Shown piece by piece: positions 32,064 to 36,702 of a stretch of DNA of 36,702 nucleotides (its first letter is position 1; every line of letters begins with the position of its first letter). Below the pieces are notes generated by a model. The model was not told the origin of the DNA. It did not search any database and saw only the letters and a list, made by a program, of their open reading frames with translations. Origin of the DNA: an uncultured Clostridia bacterium. Its GTDB lineage: Bacteria > Bacillota > Clostridia > Christensenellales > CAG-917. Location: assembly GCA_949283145.1 (NCBI GenBank), contig CASDRL010000017.1, positions 1 to 36,702 of the forward strand, given 5' to 3'. The position numbers and the translations under genes are program-made.

Positions 32064-33445
32064 AACCAGCTCGCCACCAGCGTGATGTCGTCCGTCACGG
32101 GCGTGTCGAAGTCGTACTCCTCGCCGTCGAGCTTCCAGCATTCGAAGGAGAGGCTGGTCTTGGTGGGATCTTTGGGCTCGGTCGCCTTGCCGCCGTTCGC
32201 GACGATCTGCGAATTGACTTCGGAACCGCCGTCGCTGTCAAAGGACACGGTGTGGTAGTTCACGCTGCCGGAGGAAGAGCCGTCGAAGACGAGTTTTGCC
32301 TGCCCCATGGGACGCGCGCACAGCAGGTCCGCATACTTGACGAGGGTCGCGGAATAGGACGCCTTGCCGGGGATCTGGTGCAGCACGCTGCCGCTCTCGC
32401 CCTCGAGCCATCTCCAGTCGCAGAGCTGATGGAGTTTGAAATCCTCGGAGTTGAGGAGATAAACCGTGCCGTCGGCGACGAACCTGTCCGCGACGAAGGG
32501 CACGCCCGCATAGGAGAGCGCTTTATAGCCGCCGTCGAGGTTCATATAGTCGAGGTTGGTGCGGTTGGCAGTGAGGAAGTCGACATACTGCCTTCTCGCG
32601 TCGAAGGATGCGACGATGAAGTCCACGGTGCCGCCCGCCACTTCCTCGATGACGTCCACGGCGGACTGTATGGCGCCGGGAGTAACGGTGCCGCTCACGT
32701 TCTTGACGTACGGTTTCAGGAAGCTGTAATCCGCGCGGTTGAGCCCGTAAATGGTGGGCGTGTCGCCGAACACCGCCTCAAGCCCCGTGATCTCGTTGCC
32801 CTTGGAGCCCTGCACATAGAGCTTGTAGCCCGCGCCGATCTTGGAAGACGCCGACGCACTGAGTTTCACCGTCCTGCTGTCGCGGTCGATGGTGAGGATG
32901 CGCGCGCCGCTGAGCGCGGTATCCTTGGCGTCGGAGGTGTTGTACACATCCACCGTCATCCCTTCCATGAGCGCGCGGACGCTGTCCACGGTGAGGATGT
33001 CATTGCTCTCGCCGACGTTCTCCACGGTGGTCGCGATGAGCCCGCTGCCGTCGCCGTAGAGCATCCTGCCGAAGTTGAACTTGCTGGCTTTGAGCAGCCC
33101 GTCCATTTCGGCGTTGAGCAGATTGACGAAGGCGCCCGCGCTGTTCTGCGACGCTCTCACCGCCTTGTCGGAGATCTCTATCCTGCCGAAAAGGTTTTTG
33201 AGAGTGAGGGTGAACTGGGCGTAATTGTTGCCGCCGCTTGCGGGGAGCGCGTCCGTTTCACTGCCGGAACCGACGCCGCCGTTGATGCCGTAAGGGGCGA
33301 GTTTCCTCACCTCTTTGCCCCAGACGTCCGCCCCCGTCTGCCCTATCTTTGCAAGGAGTGGATTGACACCAACGTTGAGTTGATCTGCTAAAACGCCGAG
33401 ATAAAATGTCTTTAATGCTTTATCCGCATTGCTGAGTGTTACCAT
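32060..33445 (-). CDS. Phage major capsid protein with C-terminal Flg_new/InlB-repeat domain
   Basis: This 461-residue protein begins with a capsid-like N-terminal arm (DQLNVGVNPLLAKI, LAPYGINGGVGSGSETDALP) and a mid-part typical of HK97-fold capsids (FGRIEISDKAVRAS, GRMLYGDGSG, ALSYAGVPFVADRFV). The last roughly 64 residues (398-461) are a distinct domain: HTVSFDSDGGS, a conserved FECWKLDG.EYDF block and DITLVASWL, the signature of the Flg_new/InlB B-repeat family usually found on cell-surface proteins. The capsid part would form the shell, and the extra domain would face outwards (inference). The start has TAGGAG upstream. It follows the scaffold gene, in standard phage order. Confidence 0.85.
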   Translation of the reverse strand: MVTLSNADKALKTFYLGVLADQLNVGVNPLLAKIGQTGADVWGKEVRKLAPYGINGGVGSGSETDALPASGGNNYAQFTLTLKNLFGRIEISDKAVRASQNSAGAFVNLLNAEMDGLLKASKFNFGRMLYGDGSGLIATTVENVGESNDILTVDSVRALMEGMTVDVYNTSDAKDTALSGARILTIDRDSRTVKLSASASSKIGAGYKLYVQGSKGNEITGLEAVFGDTPTIYGLNRADYSFLKPYVKNVSGTVTPGAIQSAVDVIEEVAGGTVDFIVASFDARRQYVDFLTANRTNLDYMNLDGGYKALSYAGVPFVADRFVADGTVYLLNSEDFKLHQLCDWRWLEGESGSVLHQIPGKASYSATLVKYADLLCARPMGQAKLVFDGSSSGSVNYHTVSFDSDGGSEVNSQIVANGGKATEPKDPTKTSLSFECWKLDGEEYDFDTPVTDDITLVASWL

Positions 33446-33454
33446 AAATAGCTC

Positions 33455-34108
33455 CTATTCGTTGTCTTTCAAAAAGAGGTCTCCCGCCTCTTCGATGCTT
33501 TTCGGGTTCTTCCGCGGGGCGGGTCCGAACTGCCCTCCGTCGCGCATGACGACGGGCGGCTGTCCTTCCCGCAGCCCTTTGAGATAACCCTCTATGACCG
33601 CCGCCTTTACGACGGTTGAGGTCAGCACGTGATCTTTCAGGAATTGTCCGTCGGACATAAGCTGCTCCGGGGTGCGGAACTCGGCTGCGAGCACTCCGAC
33701 CAGCGCGTTCGCAAGGCAGGCGCGGTCCTTTTTGAGCTCGGGATGACGCATGATCTCTCTCGCCATCCTGCCTGCGAAAGGTTTGGCAGCGGGGATCTTT
33801 TCAAAGAACTTGTCCACCGTCTCCTTCCACTCTTTCTCATCGGGATCGTATGGCGCTTCCGCGGCGGCGAGTTTTTTCTCCGCCTCCGCGAGCCTCTGCG
33901 AACGGCGGGTGAACTCGCGCTCCAGCTCGCCGTATGCTTTGAGCAGCTCCTCGGGGTTCCTGAATTTGCCGAGAGCCTCGTTTTTGTCCTTGCTGCCGTC
34001 GGCGGCGTCCGTCTCGCAGACGCCGTCTTCCGCGGCTCTTTCCTTTGCCTCGCTCTTTTCAAAGAGCTCCTCTTCCTTTTCGCCGACGGGCTTAGTTCCC
34101 TTCTTCAT
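33455..34108 (-). CDS. Phage scaffold protein
   Basis: This 217-residue, highly charged protein has coiled-coil segments (about 45-90: NPEELLKAYGELEREF, RRSQRLAEAEKKL) and a helical C-terminal half. Its place between portal and capsid genes and its composition fit a capsid assembly scaffold. No protease motif is seen. The start at 34108 was chosen because AGAGGTG lies about seven bases upstream; an in-frame GTG/ATG pair at 34117-34112 is also possible. It overlaps the portal gene by 17 bases. Confidence 0.7.
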   Translation of the reverse strand: MKKGTKPVGEKEEELFEKSEAKERAAEDGVCETDAADGSKDKNEALGKFRNPEELLKAYGELEREFTRRSQRLAEAEKKLAAAEAPYDPDEKEWKETVDKFFEKIPAAKPFAGRMAREIMRHPELKKDRACLANALVGVLAAEFRTPEQLMSDGQFLKDHVLTSTVVKAAVIEGYLKGLREGQPPVVMRDGGQFGPAPRKNPKSIEEAGDLFLKDNE

Positions 34109-35975
34109 TCTCATCACCTCTGAAACGTTTCTCCATTTCGCCTACGCCCTGTGCGAGGACGGCGAGCTCCCTATGTTTGTTGATGTGCGCGCTCACTCTC
34201 TCCCGGAATTTTTCGTCCTTCTCGCAGGGTGCCGACACGACCAGGCGGGTATGTTCCGCTATGTGCAGCGCATGGTCGTCGTAGACGCCGGGCGTGACAT
34301 CCGCGGTGCGGAGCTCAAAATTCTCTCTCTCCGCCTTTGCGATGTGCGCCTCGTCCGTATCGCGGGAGTGCTCCCAGCCGCCGAAGCCGAGGATCTCGAG
34401 CAGTTTGGTCTTTGTGCGGGAGGAGATGACCCCGTTCTCGTCCGCGAAAAGCCCGAGGTTCAGAAGGTCGAACACCATCGCGCGGCGGGCGGAAAGCGAA
34501 TCCTCGATCTCGTTCATGGTCTCGAACGTCACATCCTCCGACCCGAGATCGCTTGCGGAAAACTGCATGATCTCCACCTCGCCGCCTTCGCCCGCCACTC
34601 TCTTCATCCGCGGCGCGGATGCGAACTGTTTGTACAGCCTGATGATGTGTTTGCCCACGCGTTTCACCGCCTCGCGGAGACTGTCCGCCGTGAGGGATAT
34701 GCGGGTGTCGTCCTGTTCGAGCAGAAGGGATATCGCGGTCCCCGACGCGACGTTGCTAGGCACCTGCGAATAGGTGGTGACCTCGCTCACGCCGCTGATC
34801 ATGACGAATTCGTTCAGGAGTTTCTCCTCTTCACGGCTGAACTCGGAAGGCACCTGCCCCGCATTGAGCAGGACGGGCGGCGCGCTCCCCTGCCTGTACA
34901 CCAGGATCTTTCCCGGCGGCAGCCCCTCCTCTTCGAGGGCGTCGGTATCCACGCTGCCGTCTTCTACGGCAAGCACCCCCATCGCGATGCGGTTCATGAA
35001 CTCGTGTTTGCGGTTCTTCACCGCGTTGTAGGCGCGCTGCACGGGGATGATGCGCTCCACCACGCTCCCGCCGAAGAAATTGCCGAGGTTCTCGAGGCAC
35101 ACCTGCTTGGCGAAAGGATAGCCGCGTTTTCCGTCCTCGCCGTTGAGATAGGGCAAGGGACCGTCATGCACCAGCGCGTCCCCCGCGACGATGAGCAGCC
35201 TGCCCTCGGGATAAGCCTCGGTGGGCATGGAATACTTCTCAATGACGAGCACCGCATCCTCCCGCGCTTCCGTCACCATCTTCGGGACGGTGGCGTGATA
35301 GCCGAATCCGCCCAAAACGTCCGCGTTCTCGAAGGAAAAGACATTCAGCGTCCTGCCCTCGACCCGCTTCCCCCATATGCGGAAGACGTCCTCGGTGCCC
35401 ATCACCTTGACGTGCATGACGGAGGGCTGCGCGTCCAACTCGGAGAGCGCGATGTTCTCCGGGAAGATCTCGAAGGGGGGACAGACGGTGATCTTCACCT
35501 CGCCCTCGCGGAGTTTCCCGTCCGCGTCGAGCGCCATGCCCTTTGAGGTGTCCCAACTCACCTTATAAAAGGCGCAGCCCGTCACCTCGCTCCACACGTT
35601 CGCCTCGCTCATCAGCGCGCTGAACCCGTTCTCGGCGGAGACCGCCTGTATGAGTTTTGTGGCGACTTCCGCAGACGCGCGGTCGGCGTCGTCGGGAGAA
35701 GAGGGGCGCACCGTCGCCTTTGCCTTCACCCTCGCGAGTTTGGAAAGTCTCGTTTCGAGGATGGGCGCGATGTGGTTGTACACCTCTCTGCACTGCCAGA
35801 AATACTGCCTGCCGTACTCCTCCACATCCCCGCGCGGCGAGATCTCCGAAAATTGGTTGCCGATGACAAAATTCATGTTCAGCCGCCAATTGAGTTCGAC
35901 GGGGCGTCGGGCTTCCTGCCTTTTGGCAAAATCCTCCAACACCGCCGAAACGATGTCCTGTTCAACTTTCGACAT
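34092..35975 (-). CDS. Phage portal protein
   Basis: This 627-residue protein has the portal plan: an N-terminal helical part with WRLNMNFVIGNQFSEI, a central GTEDVFRIWGKRVEG/VIEKYSMPTEAYPEGR wing, PVQRAYNAVKNRKHEFMNRI and the long helix with PSNVASGTAISLLLEQDDTRI typical of portal stems. Its C-terminal region is long and charged. The portal forms the dodecameric DNA gate at one capsid vertex and docks the terminase. The size (over 600 residues) is closer to P22/podophage portals than to smaller siphophage ones. It overlaps the upstream gene by 14 bases. Confidence 0.85.
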   Translation of the reverse strand: MSKVEQDIVSAVLEDFAKRQEARRPVELNWRLNMNFVIGNQFSEISPRGDVEEYGRQYFWQCREVYNHIAPILETRLSKLARVKAKATVRPSSPDDADRASAEVATKLIQAVSAENGFSALMSEANVWSEVTGCAFYKVSWDTSKGMALDADGKLREGEVKITVCPPFEIFPENIALSELDAQPSVMHVKVMGTEDVFRIWGKRVEGRTLNVFSFENADVLGGFGYHATVPKMVTEAREDAVLVIEKYSMPTEAYPEGRLLIVAGDALVHDGPLPYLNGEDGKRGYPFAKQVCLENLGNFFGGSVVERIIPVQRAYNAVKNRKHEFMNRIAMGVLAVEDGSVDTDALEEEGLPPGKILVYRQGSAPPVLLNAGQVPSEFSREEEKLLNEFVMISGVSEVTTYSQVPSNVASGTAISLLLEQDDTRISLTADSLREAVKRVGKHIIRLYKQFASAPRMKRVAGEGGEVEIMQFSASDLGSEDVTFETMNEIEDSLSARRAMVFDLLNLGLFADENGVISSRTKTKLLEILGFGGWEHSRDTDEAHIAKAERENFELRTADVTPGVYDDHALHIAEHTRLVVSAPCEKDEKFRERVSAHINKHRELAVLAQGVGEMEKRFRGDENEEGN

Positions 35976-36288
35976 TTTTCACTCCTTTTCGCGTCCCCTT
36001 GCGGCGCTCCGCCGCAGACGCCCGTTTCTCCTCCTCGGCGAGCTCTCTCAGCAAGCGCGCCTTTTCCGCCGCGAGTTCCTCGTCGCTCATCTCCTCCGTC
36101 CCGCGCTCGGAAGCGAGCTCGAGATAGGTCTTGAGCGCGGTGCTGTCCGGCGGATAATATTTCTTGGTCACCTTACGTTTGGTGAGCACCATATCTCCCT
36201 CCGGCGTGACGGCATACTCCTCCTGCACCTCGTCGCGGGAATAGCCCGTAGCTTTTTTGAGGAGGGTCTTCAAAATTTCGTCATCCAT
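35962..36288 (-). CDS. Conserved phage protein between terminase and portal
   Basis: This 108-residue protein contains EEYAVTPEGDMVLTKRKVTKKYYPPDSTALKTYLEL. That pattern recurs in small Clostridia phage proteins near terminase genes (often the small subunit or an associated factor). The C-terminal half is a charged helix. The role in packaging is inferred. It overlaps the terminase stop by 19 bases and the portal start by 14. Confidence 0.6.
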   Translation of the reverse strand: MDDEILKTLLKKATGYSRDEVQEEYAVTPEGDMVLTKRKVTKKYYPPDSTALKTYLELASERGTEEMSDEELAAEKARLLRELAEEEKRASAAERRKGTRKGVKNVES

Positions 36289-36701
36289 GCCTTCGCCCTT
36301 CTGACGGAGCGGACGAGGTTCTCCTTGTCCCTCTGGATCACGCTCTTCTCCGGCGCGGGCGGAAGAGAAGGCGCAGGGCGCGACATCACGAAATATCTCA
36401 GCTCATCGAGAGCGTGGTCGTCGATCTTGCGCGGTCTGTCCCCCTCTCCCCACCAATAGCCTTTGAGTTCGCGGATGAGATTGACGCAGGTGCGGAAGAT
36501 GAAGATCTCCGGCGGATCTTTGCAAAACAAGGACTTTAAGCGTTGTATCCCGCTGTACAAGTCCTTGTTCACGCGGGTATTCACCGAGATCCCCCTCTCA
36601 TAGAAGAGCTCCGCGACGCTCTTTTCCGAGGCGAGCGTGCGCTGTGACGCCGCGCTGTCGATGAGAGCGCGGAGCCTTCCCGACGAGTCCCGCCGCCAGC
36701 C
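36270..36701 (-). CDS. terL: Terminase large subunit, C-terminal part (truncated by window edge)
   Basis: The last 143 residues of a terminase are visible, in a frame open to the window edge. GISVNTRVNKDLYSGIQRL, the FIFRTCVNLIRELKGYWW block and DDHALDELRYFVM are the nuclease-domain end of TerL; the Asp pair of the latter helps bind the catalytic metals. The protein cuts and pumps phage DNA through the portal encoded downstream. The N-terminal ATPase domain lies outside the window. Confidence 0.88.
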   Translation of the reverse strand, partial: GWRRDSSGRLRALIDSAASQRTLASEKSVAELFYERGISVNTRVNKDLYSGIQRLKSLFCKDPPEIFIFRTCVNLIRELKGYWWGEGDRPRKIDDHALDELRYFVMSRPAPSLPPAPEKSVIQRDKENLVRSVRRAKAWMTKF

Positions 36702-36702
36702 C

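Noticed and set aside
1..36702. CRISPR arrays, rRNA, insertion sequences, attachment sites
   Set aside because: No regularly spaced direct repeats, transposase frame, rRNA or tRNA sequence was seen. No attachment site could be placed at the left end of the phage cassette near 28525.

Overview
This GC-rich window looks like chromosomal DNA of an uncultured, probably gut-dwelling member of the Bacillota (class Clostridia). The signs are strong Shine-Dalgarno sites (AGGAGG-like) before most genes, TTGACA/TATAAT-type promoters with 17-bp spacers, many lipoproteins with a lipobox Cys followed by Asn, a CUT1 sugar ABC transporter, an ECF-transporter S component, and a pectin/arabinan-type polysaccharide locus. 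The exact taxon cannot be fixed from the sequence alone.

Layout. (1) 1-2970: the 3' part of a citrate synthase gene, a HAD phosphatase on the minus strand and a divergent FkbM-type methyltransferase. (2) 3099-18006, all minus strand: an eleven-gene glycan-utilisation operon. In transcription order it encodes two GH43 lipoproteins, a solute-binding lipoprotein, two permeases, an ATPase, two Big2-domain lipoproteins, a GH36 alpha-galactosidase, a cytoplasmic GH43 and an SGNH/SASA esterase lipoprotein. A divergent AraC-type regulator (18167-19213) shares a short AT-rich control region that holds a large dyad. (3) 19351-22411: a three-gene minus-strand operon of an AAA+ protein and two paralogous YbjN-like proteins. 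(4) 22655-25653: an ECF sigma factor, its membrane-anchored putative anti-sigma factor, and a divergent lipoprotein whose sequence is homologous to the anti-sigma ectodomain. The two divergent transcripts start at near-identical promoter elements. (5) 25758-28199: a CoA-disulfide reductase-rhodanese fusion and an ECF-transporter S component. (6) 28348-28525: a candidate small RNA on the plus strand with GNRA hairpins, three CCUCCC motifs and a strong terminator. (7) 28608-36701, minus strand: a phage head/neck cassette (terminase C-terminus, portal, scaffold, capsid, connector proteins, a propeller-like neck protein, a coiled-coil protein), which runs off the right edge.

How it fits together. 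In the operon the lipid-anchored GH43 enzymes would cut arabinan-like polymers at the cell surface, the Big2 lipoproteins and solute-binding protein would hold and capture products, the ABC transporter would import oligosaccharides, and the cytoplasmic GH36 and GH43 would finish degradation. The most novel-looking unit is the sigma/anti-sigma/lipoprotein cluster at 22655-25653. It looks like an autoregulated envelope-sensing circuit in which the sigma factor controls a free lipid-anchored copy of its own anti-sigma sensor domain. The candidate small RNA, the capsid protein with a fused Flg_new-type domain, and the AAA+/YbjN operon are the next most unusual items.
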